Source: Pseudogemmobacter lacusdianii
GTDB taxonomy: Bacteria > Pseudomonadota > Alphaproteobacteria > Rhodobacterales > Rhodobacteraceae
Assembly (NCBI RefSeq): GCF_030848395.1
Contig: NZ_JAVDBT010000005.1
Location: 1 to 64,000, forward strand
Direction of reading: 5' to 3'
DNA length: 64,000 nucleotides
The notes under the pieces are model-generated. The model did no database searches and was not told the origin of the DNA. It worked only from the letters and a program-made list of their open reading frames with translations. Positions within the stretch are counted from its first letter, which is position 1. Every line of letters begins with the position of its first letter. A program made the translations under genes and the position numbers. This document shows, piece after piece, positions 16,854 through 25,816 of this stretch.

Positions 16854-18593
16854 TTATTCGTAGCAGTGAAGCGGTACGACCGCATTGGCAACGCCTTCTG
16901 GCACGCCGCCGGTGACCGCCCCCCCGGTGCCCTCGCCTTGCGGGCGGGTGATGCGGTTTTGCGCAAGGAAGGTCAGCAGCGGCCCCGAGGGCACGGCGAA
17001 GTTCATATTCTGCGGCAGGCTGCCCGTCTCTTCGAGGATCGCCATATCATCGACGCGGCTGACCACCACGCCGATCACCGCGCCTTTGGGGTTGAGCAAA
17101 GGCCCGCCGGAATTGCCGGGCTGCACGGGGGCGGTGATCATCACCCGATTGGACGAGCCATCAATGCCGCGCAGCGCGCTGACATTGCCTGAGGTGACGG
17201 TCAGCCCTTGATCAAGGCTGGTGTAATAGGGGTAGCCAAGCGCGGTGACGCTTTCACCCAGCTTTGGCACCTCAAGCGCCGAGAGCCGCAGCCAAGCGCC
17301 GACATCGGTGGCGCCAGAGAGCACTGCCAGATCGGCGGAGCTGTCCTTGGCCACGATCTCCAAAGCGGTGCCGTCGATCATGGCCACCGCACCGCAGCCT
17401 TCGACCACATGGGCGGCGGTGACGAGCATGGTGGGGGCAAGATAAAAGCCGGTGCCGGAACCTTTTAGCGTGCCACTCACCTTGGCGCGCGGGGCGGTGG
17501 GGGGCGGCTCGGGCGTGGCTGCACCCGGGCTGGCCGCAGGCATGTGCCCTGGCTCGCGCGCCGGGGGCGCGCCCGGGCTGCCGATGCCGATAACCGCAGG
17601 CGGACTTGCCGCCGGAGCGGCTGCGCCCTCGGGGCTGCCGGTCGCCGGACCCGGCGTGCCCAAAAGCGGCGGCGCTGAAGCTTCGGGTTTTGTGGCGGCG
17701 ATCACGGTGCCATCGCCGCTGGCGGGGGGGCTGGCGGGCGGCATCTCAGGCGGCGGGGGAGGGCTTGCTGCCACGCCGGGCGGCAGCGGTCGGCGCACTT
17801 GGTCCTTGGGACCGCTCTCGCGCGAGGCCAGCGTGGGTGGGGCGGCATTGGAGCCGCCATTGATCACCTGATCGATCACCCCACCTTTGGTCCAAAGCAG
17901 GCTGGCTGGCCCTTGGCCAACCATCATCGACGCCGCCATCAGGTTAAGATGATAGAAGTAATCCTGCGTCACCACGACAGACAGGGTGGACCAAGTGCCG
18001 TCGTGAAAATCGGATCTGGCATAGGCCAAAAGGTCGCCTTCGAGCGAAATCATCGTGATCCAAAGCTTGTCGTCGTTATAGCGGTAAGGGTCCGGATTTA
18101 CAGCATTGTTGTAAAACCAATCATGCACCGATTGCATCTGCCCTTGGTCAGTGAGGCGCACGATCAGCGAGACGCCGCTGTCTGCTGAGGCAAACTCAAC
18201 CATGTCGGGGTTCTCAACCGTCTCCAACAGCTCAAACGGATGCAGATATGAGGTGTTGGAGATATCGGAGTAAAAGAGCTGCCAGCCGTTCTTCACTCGC
18301 TCATCCTCTAAGGCAAGGATCAACCGGCTCAGGTGGCGGTAAAGCGGTTGCTTGGCCTTTTCGACACGCAAGGTCCATGCCTCAAGCGCGGTCTGCGCAT
18401 CGGCGTTCCAGACACCGTCTGCATAGCCGAAATAATCGCCCGAAAAGGCCAAGGCGGCTTGCAAGGTTGCGGTGTCTTCGCGGCTCATGGTCGAGGCGTC
18501 AAAGGGCTGGTCGGGCCAAGCCTGCGCCTGCGCGCGTGGCGCGATGGACAAAAAGCCAATGCAAAGCAGCAAAGCTGTGAACAGCGCGCGCAT
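16854..18593 (-). CDS. Secreted S1C-type serine protease with peptidoglycan-binding-like N-terminus
   Basis: 579 residues: signal peptide (1 to about 24, APRAQAQA), a helical region resembling a peptidoglycan-binding domain (AALAFSGDYFGYADGVWNADAQTA, about 43-66, cited as a region), an uncharacterised globular part to about residue 240, a proline/alanine-rich linker (about 255-385), and a trypsin-fold protease domain. The triad is complete: His395 in TAAHVVEG, Asp421 in SSADLAVL, Ser495 in GNSGGPL. No PDZ domain follows, unlike DegP. CGGAGA precedes ATG 18593. It is probably periplasmic and tethered to or sensing the cell wall; the substrate is unknown. It is not adjacent to the 45-57 kb protease locus. 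Confidence 0.85.
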   Translation of the reverse strand: MRALFTALLLCIGFLSIAPRAQAQAWPDQPFDASTMSREDTATLQAALAFSGDYFGYADGVWNADAQTALEAWTLRVEKAKQPLYRHLSRLILALEDERVKNGWQLFYSDISNTSYLHPFELLETVENPDMVEFASADSGVSLIVRLTDQGQMQSVHDWFYNNAVNPDPYRYNDDKLWITMISLEGDLLAYARSDFHDGTWSTLSVVVTQDYFYHLNLMAASMMVGQGPASLLWTKGGVIDQVINGGSNAAPPTLASRESGPKDQVRRPLPPGVAASPPPPPEMPPASPPASGDGTVIAATKPEASAPPLLGTPGPATGSPEGAAAPAASPPAVIGIGSPGAPPAREPGHMPAASPGAATPEPPPTAPRAKVSGTLKGSGTGFYLAPTMLVTAAHVVEGCGAVAMIDGTALEIVAKDSSADLAVLSGATDVGAWLRLSALEVPKLGESVTALGYPYYTSLDQGLTVTSGNVSALRGIDGSSNRVMITAPVQPGNSGGPLLNPKGAVIGVVVSRVDDMAILEETGSLPQNMNFAVPSGPLLTFLAQNRITRPQGEGTGGAVTGGVPEGVANAVVPLHCYE

Positions 18594-18719
18594 AAACGAT
18601 CTCCGACACGGGGTAAGGCCCGGCCATGCTGCATCGCTTCGCGCCGTTTGGAAAGGCATGATTGCCCGACCTAAGCCCGGCAATCACGCAGATTTTGTCG
18701 ATTTCCCCGCCGCCTTTCG

Positions 18720-20075
18720 TCAGATCGCGGCGGAGTGCTGGGCCTTATTGGGATCATAGGCGTCAAAGGCGCGCGCGATGATCCGGGTCAAGGGGCGTGC
18801 GGGTTCAGGGATCGAGAACACTCCGTCTTGCAGATTGACCATCTCGCCAAAGGGGGCGGCGGCTTCGGCAAAGAGCTCATCAAGCCAAACCGGATCGGCG
18901 TCGTGATCACGGGTAAGCTCGGCGCGGTCAACGCGGAAGTCACACATCAGCGCCTCAATGATCCGGCCACGCAGCCGGTCGTCGCCGTCGAAGACATGGC
19001 CGCGATGGGTGCTGAAGGCGCCCGACCGGATCGCCTTGGTATGGGCGGCGGTGGCCGAGGCGTTTTGCGCATAGCCTTGCGGGAAACGGCTGATCGAGGA
19101 GGCGCCAAGCCCGATCAAGGCCTGCGCTTGATCATCCGTATAGCCTTGGAAATTGCGCCGCAGTTGGCCTGCGCGCAGGGCTTTCGCCATACCATCCGAA
19201 GGTTTGGCGAAATGGTCGATGCCAATCTCATCATAGCCGGCTTCGACAAACATCTGCCGCGCAGTCTCGAAAAGCTGCAACCGTTCTTCCGGCGTTGGCA
19301 TGGCATGCGAGGGGATCATCTGCTGGCGTCGGCTCATCCACGGCACATGGGCATAGCCGTAAAGCGCCACCCGATCAGGCGAGAGGCTGAGAAGCTGGCG
19401 CACCGAGGCGCTGATCCGCTCGGGCGTTTGATGCGGCAGGCCGTACAAAATATCGGCGTTCAAGGATTGCACGCCCCGCACGCGGATGGCCTCGGCCACA
19501 TCGCGGGTCAGGGTGTAATCTTGGATCCGGCCAATGGCCTTTTGGATCAGCGGATCAAAGTCCTGCACCCCAATCGAGGCACGGTTCATCCCTGCCGCAG
19601 CCAAAGCATCCAGCCGCGCATCATCAATCTCATTGGGATCGATCTCTACCGAGAACTCACCGCCCGGAGCCATAGGCGCCACGGCAAAGATCGCCTTTGC
19701 CAAAGCGCTGATCTCGGCGGGAGGCAGGATGGTGGGCGTGCCGCCGCCCCAATGCAACCGCGAGAGCCGCACCCCAGGTGGCAGATGCCGGGCAAGGAGG
19801 GCGATCTCGGTCCGCAGCGTCTGAGCGTAAGCGATGACGGGATCGTCGCTCGAGGTGCCCTGCGTGCGGCAGGCGCAGAACCAGCACAACCTGCGGCAGA
19901 AGGGGACATGAACGTATAGGGAGATCTCGGCCCCTTCTGGGATCGCTTCAATCCAATCGGTGAACCTTTGCGGATCGACGCCGCCTGCAAAATGCGGGGC
20001 GGTTGGATATGAAGTGTAGCGCGGCACCCGCGCGTCAAAAAGTCCAAGTCGTACGAGTTGCTTGTCGAGTGTCAT
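18720..20075 (-). CDS. hemN: Oxygen-independent coproporphyrinogen III dehydrogenase
   Basis: 451-residue radical-SAM enzyme converting coproporphyrinogen III to protoporphyrinogen IX without oxygen. The cluster motif C-x3-C-x2-C is at Cys60, Cys64 and Cys67 (PFCRRLCWFCACR), preceded by RYTSYPTAPHF, which is typical of true HemN rather than HemW. It is divergent from fnrL with one FNR box between them, so anaerobic control by FnrL is likely. In Rhodobacter sphaeroides the gene at this place is called hemZ. It is the anaerobic counterpart of hemF at 36217. Confidence 0.95.
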   Translation of the reverse strand: MTLDKQLVRLGLFDARVPRYTSYPTAPHFAGGVDPQRFTDWIEAIPEGAEISLYVHVPFCRRLCWFCACRTQGTSSDDPVIAYAQTLRTEIALLARHLPPGVRLSRLHWGGGTPTILPPAEISALAKAIFAVAPMAPGGEFSVEIDPNEIDDARLDALAAAGMNRASIGVQDFDPLIQKAIGRIQDYTLTRDVAEAIRVRGVQSLNADILYGLPHQTPERISASVRQLLSLSPDRVALYGYAHVPWMSRRQQMIPSHAMPTPEERLQLFETARQMFVEAGYDEIGIDHFAKPSDGMAKALRAGQLRRNFQGYTDDQAQALIGLGASSISRFPQGYAQNASATAAHTKAIRSGAFSTHRGHVFDGDDRLRGRIIEALMCDFRVDRAELTRDHDADPVWLDELFAEAAAPFGEMVNLQDGVFSIPEPARPLTRIIARAFDAYDPNKAQHSAAI

Positions 20076-20110
20076 AAGGCTAGCTTTAGCGGCGTCGGGG
20101 GGCTGGATCC

Positions 20111-20124
20111 TTGATGCAGATCAA
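20111..20124. promoter_or_regulatory. FNR box shared by hemN and fnrL
   Basis: TTGATGCAGATCAA is a perfect TTGAT-N4-ATCAA site. It ends 16 bases before the fnrL ATG and 35 bases before the hemN ATG, so it can control both. Confidence 0.9.
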
Positions 20125-20140
20125 GGGGCGTGAGGAAGAC

Positions 20141-20887
20141 ATGGCACTGCAGATCGCCACTGGCGCTTTGGTTGAATGCGGCGATTGTCCGATCCGGCAT
20201 CGTGCGGTCTGTGCCAGATGCGAAACCGACGAGCTCTCGACGCTGGAGCATATGAAATACTACCGCGGCTATGAGGCGGGGCAGACCATTGTCTGGTCTG
20301 GCGATCGGATGGATTTCGTGGCCTCGGTGGTCAGCGGCATCGCGACGCTGACCCAGACGATGGAAGACGGGCGGCGGCAGATGGTGGGGCTGTTGCTGCC
20401 GTCGGATTTTGTGGGGCGTCCGGGGCGCAACACGGCGGCTTATGATGTGACCGCCACCACCGATGTGGTGATGTGCTGCTTCCGCAAAAAGCCTTTCGAA
20501 GACATGATGCGCAAAACCCCGCATATCGCCGAGCGTCTGCTTGAGATGACGCTGGATGAGCTGGATGCGGCACGCGAATGGATGCTGCTTTTGGGCCGCA
20601 AGACCGCGCGTGAAAAGATCGCCTCGCTGATCGCCATCATCGCGCGGCGCGACGCCTCGCTGCATCTGCGACCGGTCGGGGGGAACCTTGCAGTGACCCT
20701 GCCGCTGACGCGCGAGGAAATGGCCGATTACCTCGGGCTAACGCTTGAGACGGTGAGCCGGCAGATCTCGGCGCTGAAGCGCGATGGGGTGATCAGCCTT
20801 GAGGGCAAGCGCCAAGTCACCATCCCCGATTTCGACCGGCTGGTGGAAGAGGCGGGCGATGACAATGACGGCGGGATGCTGGCTTGA
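20141..20887 (+). CDS. fnrL: Anaerobic regulator FnrL (Crp/Fnr family)
   Basis: 248 residues, the same length as Rhodobacter sphaeroides FnrL. The oxygen-sensing 4Fe-4S cluster ligands are the N-terminal cysteines 13, 16, 24 and 27 (CGDCPIRHRAVCARC) and Cys112/113 in VVMCCF. A cyclic-nucleotide-binding-like barrel follows, then the dimer helix DELDAAREWMLLLGRKTAREK, and the HTH recognition helix LETVSRQISALKR with the E-x2-SR that reads TTGAT. ATG 20141 is chosen for its GAGGAA site; the FNR box just upstream implies autoregulation. It activates cco, hemN and related genes at low oxygen. Confidence 0.95.
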   Translation: MALQIATGALVECGDCPIRHRAVCARCETDELSTLEHMKYYRGYEAGQTIVWSGDRMDFVASVVSGIATLTQTMEDGRRQMVGLLLPSDFVGRPGRNTAAYDVTATTDVVMCCFRKKPFEDMMRKTPHIAERLLEMTLDELDAAREWMLLLGRKTAREKIASLIAIIARRDASLHLRPVGGNLAVTLPLTREEMADYLGLTLETVSRQISALKRDGVISLEGKRQVTIPDFDRLVEEAGDDNDGGMLA

Positions 20888-20956
20888 GCCACGGCAGGCG
20901 GGGCATTTTGCCCGGCGCGGTTTTTCCAACAAGACCTTCCTTCCTGCGGGGACATA

Positions 20957-20988
20957 AGTTCTGAAAGGGGGGGCTTTCTTTCAGAACT
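20957..20988. repeat. Hairpin AGTTCTGAAAG / CTTTCAGAACT downstream of fnrL
   Basis: Eleven-base arms (20957-20967 and 20978-20988) around GGGGGGCTTT. It lies between the convergent fnrL and uspA genes and is flanked by CTAAATATCCCC, resembling the GC-rich palindromic elements near 9.4 kb. It may be a terminator for fnrL or a repetitive palindrome. Confidence 0.55.
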
Positions 20989-21047
20989 CTAAATATCCCC
21001 GCCGGAGGCATCCGCCCGCCGGTTGCGCGGCACGCGCAGAGGCGGGC

Positions 21048-21077
21048 TTAAAAAGAACGCAGCCGCTTTGCGGCTGC
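21048..21077 (-). terminator. Terminator of uspA
   Basis: GCAGCCGC (21059-21066), a 3-base loop and GCGGCTGC (21070-21077); on the minus strand it is followed by GTTCTTTTT. Confidence 0.85.
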
Positions 21078-21086
21078 TCTGCTGGA

Positions 21087-21932
21087 TCAATGCGCCATGA
21101 AGACCGGCAGCTCGGCCTGTTCGAGCATATTGCGGGTGGCACCGCCCAAGATGGCTTGGCGGAAGCGCGAATGGCCGTAAGCGCCCATCACCAAAAGATC
21201 CGCCCCCGCATCGCGGCAAGCGCGGTGCAGCACGTCCGAGATCCGCGGTAGGCTGCGCGCCAGCACCGACACTTCGGCCCGCACGCCGTGGCGCACCAAA
21301 AGCTGGCAAAGCTGGCCGCCGGGATCCGAGCGTTCCGCCCCGCGTGGTGAGGGATCAACAACGGTGATCGTCACCTTCTCGGCCTGTTTGAGCAAAGGCA
21401 ACGCGCGGCGGGTGGCGGTCAAAGCCTCACGGCTTTGGTTCCAAGCCAGCATGATGCGCTTTGGCCGAGCGGCGGGAAGGCCGCTCTCCGGCACCACCAG
21501 CACCGGCGCCATACCGTCAAATAGCGCGGCCTCGAGCACGGCCTCGGCCTCGGGCGTTGCCGGACTGCCATAGGGTTTGCCAAGCACCACCAGATCAGCA
21601 TAGCGGGCATGGGCGGCGACAAGTTCTGTCAGCCCGCCCAAGGGGCAGATCGCGGTTTCAACGCTAGAGCGCAGGCCAAGGGGGTGCGCGGCGAGCGCGG
21701 TTTCGGCCAAAGCGCGATGGGCCCGCGCCTCGGCCTCGGCGCGCTCAAGGCCAAGGCGCAACATCGCCACCCCGGCGCCAAGGGCTGCGTAATCCACCTG
21801 ATTGGGGTCGATCCCCAAGGCCAGCGCCTCAAGATGCGCATCGGCATTTTGGCACAGCTGCGCGGCAGCCGCGAGGGCGGCGGGGCTGCGCTTGGTCTCG
21901 GTCACCACGGTGAGAATCGATTTGTAAGCCAT
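21087..21932 (-). CDS. uspA: Universal stress protein, tandem UspA domains
   Basis: 281 residues made of two UspA folds. The first begins MAYKSILTVVTETKRS; the second contains RIMLAWNQSREALTATRRALPLL and ends with the ATP-binding type G-x2-G-x9-G-[ST] pattern in LLVMGAYGHSRFRQAILGGATRNML (about 247-271, cited as a region). Divergent from ccoN, with an FNR box 64 bases upstream, so it is probably induced at low oxygen. A usp gene between fnrL and cco is the usual Rhodobacter arrangement. The molecular role is general stress tolerance. Confidence 0.9.
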   Translation of the reverse strand: MAYKSILTVVTETKRSPAALAAAAQLCQNADAHLEALALGIDPNQVDYAALGAGVAMLRLGLERAEAEARAHRALAETALAAHPLGLRSSVETAICPLGGLTELVAAHARYADLVVLGKPYGSPATPEAEAVLEAALFDGMAPVLVVPESGLPAARPKRIMLAWNQSREALTATRRALPLLKQAEKVTITVVDPSPRGAERSDPGGQLCQLLVRHGVRAEVSVLARSLPRISDVLHRACRDAGADLLVMGAYGHSRFRQAILGGATRNMLEQAELPVFMAH

Positions 21933-21995
21933 GCGAGGCCCTTTCGGCTGCGATGCGTCTGAACCTCATGCTGAACCCGCCAAAAAGCTTGCGCT

Positions 21996-22009
21996 TTGAT
22001 CCGCATCAA
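21996..22009. promoter_or_regulatory. FNR box upstream of uspA
   Basis: TTGATCCGCATCAA is a perfect site. It lies 64 bases upstream of the uspA start and 32 bp centre-to-centre from the next box. Confidence 0.85.
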
Positions 22010-22027
22010 ACGGACCGGCGCATCGTG

Positions 22028-22041
22028 TTGATGCAGATCAA
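22028..22041. promoter_or_regulatory. FNR box upstream of ccoNOQP
   Basis: TTGATGCAGATCAA, identical to the hemN/fnrL box. It ends 143 bases upstream of the ccoN ATG and most likely activates the oxidase operon; the leader is long. Confidence 0.9.
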
Positions 22042-22184
22042 GGAATGATCCCGCGCGCCTGCGCATAAGCGGGCTGTCGAGCCACCCGCCGGCGCCTCAT
22101 TTCGCATGCCTTTCGAAGCTTCGGCAGCAGGGGCACCCGAGGGGTGCAGATCCAAGGCGGGTCAAGAAGTCGAAGGGACCGAAC

Positions 22185-23792
22185 ATGTGGGATTACCTCA
22201 AGCTGATCGTGCTGGGCGCGATTGCGGTGCTGGCCGCAATTGCGGCCAATTACGCGCGCGATCTGGCGTTCATGCTGAATGCGATCGAGGTGATGGTGGT
22301 TGCCACCATCGCCTTTCTTTGGGTGCTGCGCGGGGTGGGAGAACCCAAGCGCGTCAATCAAGGAGAATACAATGACGGGCTGATCCGCTGGGGGGTCTTT
22401 CTGACCACCTTCTGGGGCATCGTTGGCTTTCTGGTCGGCGTGGTCATCGCCGCGCAGCTGGCTTGGCCTTGGCTCAACTTTGAGGCTTTGCAAGGCGTGG
22501 GCAACTTTGGCCGTTTGCGGCCCTTGCACACTTCGGCGGTGATCTTTGCCTTCTGTGGCACCGCGCTCATCACCTCGGCCTTCTATGTCGTGCAGCGCAC
22601 CTGCGCCGTGCGGCTTTGGGGCGGCTCGGCTTTGCCGAACTTCGTTTTCTGGGGCTGGCAGCTGGTGATCCTTCTGGCCGCGACCTCTTACGTCTTCGGC
22701 GGCAGCCAAGGCAAAGAATATGCCGAGCCCGCTTGGCACATCGACATCCTGATCACGGTGGTTTGGGTTGGCTTCCTTGCCATCTTCGCCGGCACGATCA
22801 TGAAGCGCCGTGAGCCGCATATCTATGTGGCGAACTGGTTCTACCTTGCCTTCATCATCACCATCGCGATGCTGCACCTTGTGAACAACATGGCGGTGCC
22901 GGTGTCGTTCTTCGGCTCGGCCTCGGTGCAAGTCACCTCTGGCGTGCAAGACGCCATGATCCAATGGTGGTATGGCCACAACGCCGTGGGCTTCTTCCTG
23001 ACCGCCGGCTTCCTTGGCATGATGTATTACTTCGTGCCGAAACAGGCCGAGCGTCCGGTCTACAGCTATAAGCTGTCGATCATCCACTTCTGGGCGATCA
23101 TCTTCCTTTATATCTGGGCCGGTCCGCACCACCTGCATTACACCGCTCTGCCGGAATGGGCTTCGACCCTTGGCATGGTCTTCTCGATCATCCTGTGGAT
23201 GCCGAGCTGGGGTGGCATGATCAACGGTCTGATGACGCTTTCGGGCGCATGGGACAAGCTGCGCACCGATCCGGTTATTCGGATGATGGTGGCGGCAGTG
23301 GCCTTCTATGGCATGGCGACCTTTGAAGGTCCGATGATGTCGATCAAGGCGGTGAACTCGCTGAGCCACTATACCGACTGGACCATCGGCCACGTGCATT
23401 CCGGCGCTTTGGGCTGGAACGGGCTGATCACCTTTGGCCTTTTGTACTATCTGACGCCGCGCCTGTGGAACCGCGCCGGGCTTTACAGCCTGCGGTTGGT
23501 CAACTGGCACTTCTGGCTCGCGACCATCGGCATCGTGCTCTACGCGGCTTCGATGTGGGTCACGGGGATCATGGAAGGTCTGATGTGGCGTGAAGTTGAT
23601 GCCAATGGCTTCCTCGTCAATGCCTTCGCCGACACGGTGGCAGCGAAATATCCGATGAACGTGGTGCGGACTTTGGGCGGGCTGATGTTCCTCTCGGGTG
23701 CTCTCATCATGGCCTACAACCTCTGGATGACGGTCAAGGCTCAGCCGGCGAAAGCCGCGGTGAATGCCAATGACCTTGTCCCGGCTGCATAA
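22185..23792 (+). CDS. ccoN: cbb3-type cytochrome c oxidase subunit I
   Basis: 535-residue catalytic subunit of the high-affinity cbb3 oxidase, in the inner membrane. It has a single N-terminal helix and then the 12-helix haem-copper oxidase core. Haem and CuB ligand regions are visible: [13 protein letters not shown], the [18 protein letters not shown] loop, [15 protein letters not shown] with the histidine pair, and [15 protein letters not shown]. It starts the ccoNOQP operon, with GAAGGGA before the ATG. Confidence 0.96.
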   Translation: MWDYLKLIVLGAIAVLAAIAANYARDLAFMLNAIEVMVVATIAFLWVLRGVGEPKRVNQGEYNDGLIRWGVFLTTFWGIVGFLVGVVIAAQLAWPWLNFEALQGVGNFGRLRPLHTSAVIFAFCGTALITSAFYVVQRTCAVRLWGGSALPNFVFWGWQLVILLAATSYVFGGSQGKEYAEPAWHIDILITVVWVGFLAIFAGTIMKRREPHIYVANWFYLAFIITIAMLHLVNNMAVPVSFFGSASVQVTSGVQDAMIQWWYGHNAVGFFLTAGFLGMMYYFVPKQAERPVYSYKLSIIHFWAIIFLYIWAGPHHLHYTALPEWASTLGMVFSIILWMPSWGGMINGLMTLSGAWDKLRTDPVIRMMVAAVAFYGMATFEGPMMSIKAVNSLSHYTDWTIGHVHSGALGWNGLITFGLLYYLTPRLWNRAGLYSLRLVNWHFWLATIGIVLYAASMWVTGIMEGLMWREVDANGFLVNAFADTVAAKYPMNVVRTLGGLMFLSGALIMAYNLWMTVKAQPAKAAVNANDLVPAA

Positions 23793-23807
23793 GGAGAGGG
23801 GACAGCA

Positions 23808-24557
23808 ATGGCTCTTCTAGACAAACACAAAGCGATTGAGACCCACGCGACGCTGCTGATGGTGCTGGCCTTTTTGACCGTCACCATCGGCGGGCTGGTG
23901 CAGATCGTGCCGCTTTTCTATCTGGAAAACACCATCGAAGATGTGGACGGCATGCGGCCCTACACACCTTTGGAACTGGCGGGCAGGCAGATCTACATCC
24001 GTGAAGGCTGCGCGGTCTGCCACAGCCAGATGATCCGCCCGATGCGCGATGAGGTGGAGCGTTACGGTCACTACTCGCTGGCGGCGGAGTCGAAATACGA
24101 CCACCCGTTCCAATGGGGATCGAAGCGCACTGGGCCGGATCTGGCCCGGGTCGGCGGGCGCTATTCGGATGAATGGCACCGTGACCACTTCTTCGATGCC
24201 AAATCCGTGGTGCCGGAATCGGTGATGCCGCCCTATGGCTTCCTCTTCAGCGCTAAGCTGGATGGCGAGGATATCGGCGATATGGTGAAGGCCAATGCGA
24301 TGGTCGGCGTGCCTTATACCGAGGAGATGATCGCCGAGGCCAAGGCCGACTTCAGCGCCCAAGCGGACCCCAATGCTGACAGTGATGGCTTGCAGGCGCG
24401 TTACGGCGCGGCGGCTTTCCCCGGCGGGCGCGACGTGAATGTGCGCAACTTCGACGGCCAGCCGGGCATCACCGAGGCCGATGCCTTGATCGCCTATATC
24501 CAAGTCTTGGGCACGATGGTCGATTTCTCGACCTTCCTGCCTGATGCCAACCGCTAA
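23808..24557 (+). CDS. ccoO: cbb3-type cytochrome c oxidase subunit II (monohaem cytochrome c)
   Basis: 249 residues, anchored by one N-terminal helix (about 15-38) with a periplasmic monohaem domain. The haem site is CAVCH (Cys68, Cys71, His72) and a methionine ligand probably lies in SVMPPYGF. It receives electrons from CcoP and passes them to CcoN. It begins 15 bases after ccoN. Confidence 0.96.
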   Translation: MALLDKHKAIETHATLLMVLAFLTVTIGGLVQIVPLFYLENTIEDVDGMRPYTPLELAGRQIYIREGCAVCHSQMIRPMRDEVERYGHYSLAAESKYDHPFQWGSKRTGPDLARVGGRYSDEWHRDHFFDAKSVVPESVMPPYGFLFSAKLDGEDIGDMVKANAMVGVPYTEEMIAEAKADFSAQADPNADSDGLQARYGAAAFPGGRDVNVRNFDGQPGITEADALIAYIQVLGTMVDFSTFLPDANR

Positions 24558-24567
24558 GGGGTAAGCC

Positions 24568-24762
24568 ATGGAATTTTATACCTTCCTGCGCCACCTCGCC
24601 GACAGTTGGGGGCTTCTGTTCATGACGCTCTTCTTCGTCGGCTCCTGCCTGTGGGTGCTGCGTCCCAGCAGCAAAGCCCTGCATGCCGAGGCTGCCAATT
24701 CGATCTTCCGCGACGACAGCGCTCCCGCGGAAGCCAAACCTTCCGCTGGTAAGGAGGCGTAA
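24568..24762 (+). CDS. ccoQ: cbb3-type cytochrome c oxidase small subunit IV
   Basis: 64-residue single-helix membrane protein (helix about 14-31, [18 protein letters not shown]) with a polar C-terminal tail. In R. sphaeroides CcoQ stabilises the oxidase in oxygen and has been linked to redox signalling to PrrB. It is located between ccoO and ccoP as expected. Confidence 0.92.
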   Translation: MEFYTFLRHLADSWGLLFMTLFFVGSCLWVLRPSSKALHAEAANSIFRDDSAPAEAKPSAGKEA

Positions 24763-24763
24763 G

Positions 24764-25642
24764 ATGTGCGCCAAAAAAGTGACGAAGCCGCCGCATGAGG
24801 TGCCGACGACGGGGCATGAATGGGACGGCATTCAGGAATACGACAATCCGATGCCGCGCTGGTGGGTGTGGATTTTCTACGCCACCATCATCTGGGGGAT
24901 TGGCTACACGGTGGCCTATCCGGCTTGGCCTTGGCTGAACGGCGTCACCCAAGGCGTCTTGGGCTATAACGCCCGTGAGGCGGTGGCGGCGGATATCGCG
25001 CAGATGGATGCGACCAATGCGGCGGTGAAGACGCAACTGGTCTCGGTCGATCTGAATGCGATTGGCGAGGATGAGGCTTTGGCCAGCTACGCCAGCCGTG
25101 CCGGCGCTGCCGTCTTCAAGACGACCTGCGCACAATGCCACGGGGCAGGGGCGGCTGGGGTGCAAAGCCTTGGCTATCCGAACCTTTTGGATGACGACTG
25201 GCTTTGGGGCGGCTCGATGGAAGAGATACATCAGACCGTCGCACATGGCATTCGCAGCACCACCGACGCCGAGTCTCGCTATTCTGAGATGCCGAAATTC
25301 GGCACCGACGGCTTGCTGGAGAAAGCCCAGATCGCTGAGGTCGTGGAATATGTCCTGCAAATCTCGGGCCAAGAGCATGACGCCGCTTTGGCCAGTGCTG
25401 GGGGCACGGTCTATGCCGACAACTGCTCGGCCTGCCATGGTGCCGCCGGTGAGGGCGACCGCAGCCAAGGCGCGCCGAAGCTGACCGATGCGGTTTGGCT
25501 TTATGGCAACAGCCGTGAGGCGATCAACGACTCGGTCTCGAAAGCGCGCTTTGGCGTGATGCCGGAATGGGCGGGCCGTCTGACCGAAGACCAAATCCGC
25601 GCGGTTTCGTTCTACGTCCACTCATTGGGCGGCGGCGAATAA
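24764..25642 (+). CDS. ccoP: cbb3-type cytochrome c oxidase subunit III (dihaem cytochrome c)
   Basis: 292 residues: an N-terminal helix (about 32-50, [18 protein letters not shown]) and two periplasmic cytochrome c domains with haem sites CAQCH (122-126) and CSACH (221-225). It accepts electrons from soluble or membrane cytochrome c. ATG 24764 comes just after the ccoQ stop with AAGGAGG before it. It is the last gene of the operon, followed by a terminator. Confidence 0.96.
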   Translation: MCAKKVTKPPHEVPTTGHEWDGIQEYDNPMPRWWVWIFYATIIWGIGYTVAYPAWPWLNGVTQGVLGYNAREAVAADIAQMDATNAAVKTQLVSVDLNAIGEDEALASYASRAGAAVFKTTCAQCHGAGAAGVQSLGYPNLLDDDWLWGGSMEEIHQTVAHGIRSTTDAESRYSEMPKFGTDGLLEKAQIAEVVEYVLQISGQEHDAALASAGGTVYADNCSACHGAAGEGDRSQGAPKLTDAVWLYGNSREAINDSVSKARFGVMPEWAGRLTEDQIRAVSFYVHSLGGGE

Positions 25643-25655
25643 GCCAAGAAAATCA

Positions 25656-25687
25656 AACGGCGGCGCGTTAAATCGCCGCCGTTTTTC
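25656..25687 (+). terminator. Terminator of ccoNOQP
   Basis: AACGGCGGCG (25656-25665) pairs with CGCCGCCGTT (25674-25683) and is followed by TTT. Confidence 0.85.
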
Positions 25688-25743
25688 ATTCCACCCATGC
25701 CCAGCTTGGCGCTGCGATAAAATCCGCATCGCAGATGAGGAAA

Positions 25744-25757
25744 TTGACCCAAGTCAA
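25744..25757. promoter_or_regulatory. Variant FNR box upstream of ccoG
   Basis: TTGACCCAAGTCAA is a symmetrical TTGAC-N4-GTCAA variant. It ends 59 bases before the ccoG start, so the assembly operon probably has its own FnrL-controlled promoter. Confidence 0.75.
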
Positions 25758-25816
25758 GGTTTTGCACCGCCGCTTGGCGCAAAAGAGGGCAACAAAGCCC
25801 GCCCGGAGACTGTCTC

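Noticed and set aside
16854-18593. Membership of the S1C protease in the caspase/trypsin locus
   Set aside because: It is 27 kb away, lacks the GTGAC-N5-YTGWCAKG motif upstream, and shares no domain with the YxLMTN proteins.
22038-23510. 490-codon open frame opposite ccoN
   Set aside because: Shadow of ccoN, with no domain and His/Arg/Gln-rich composition.
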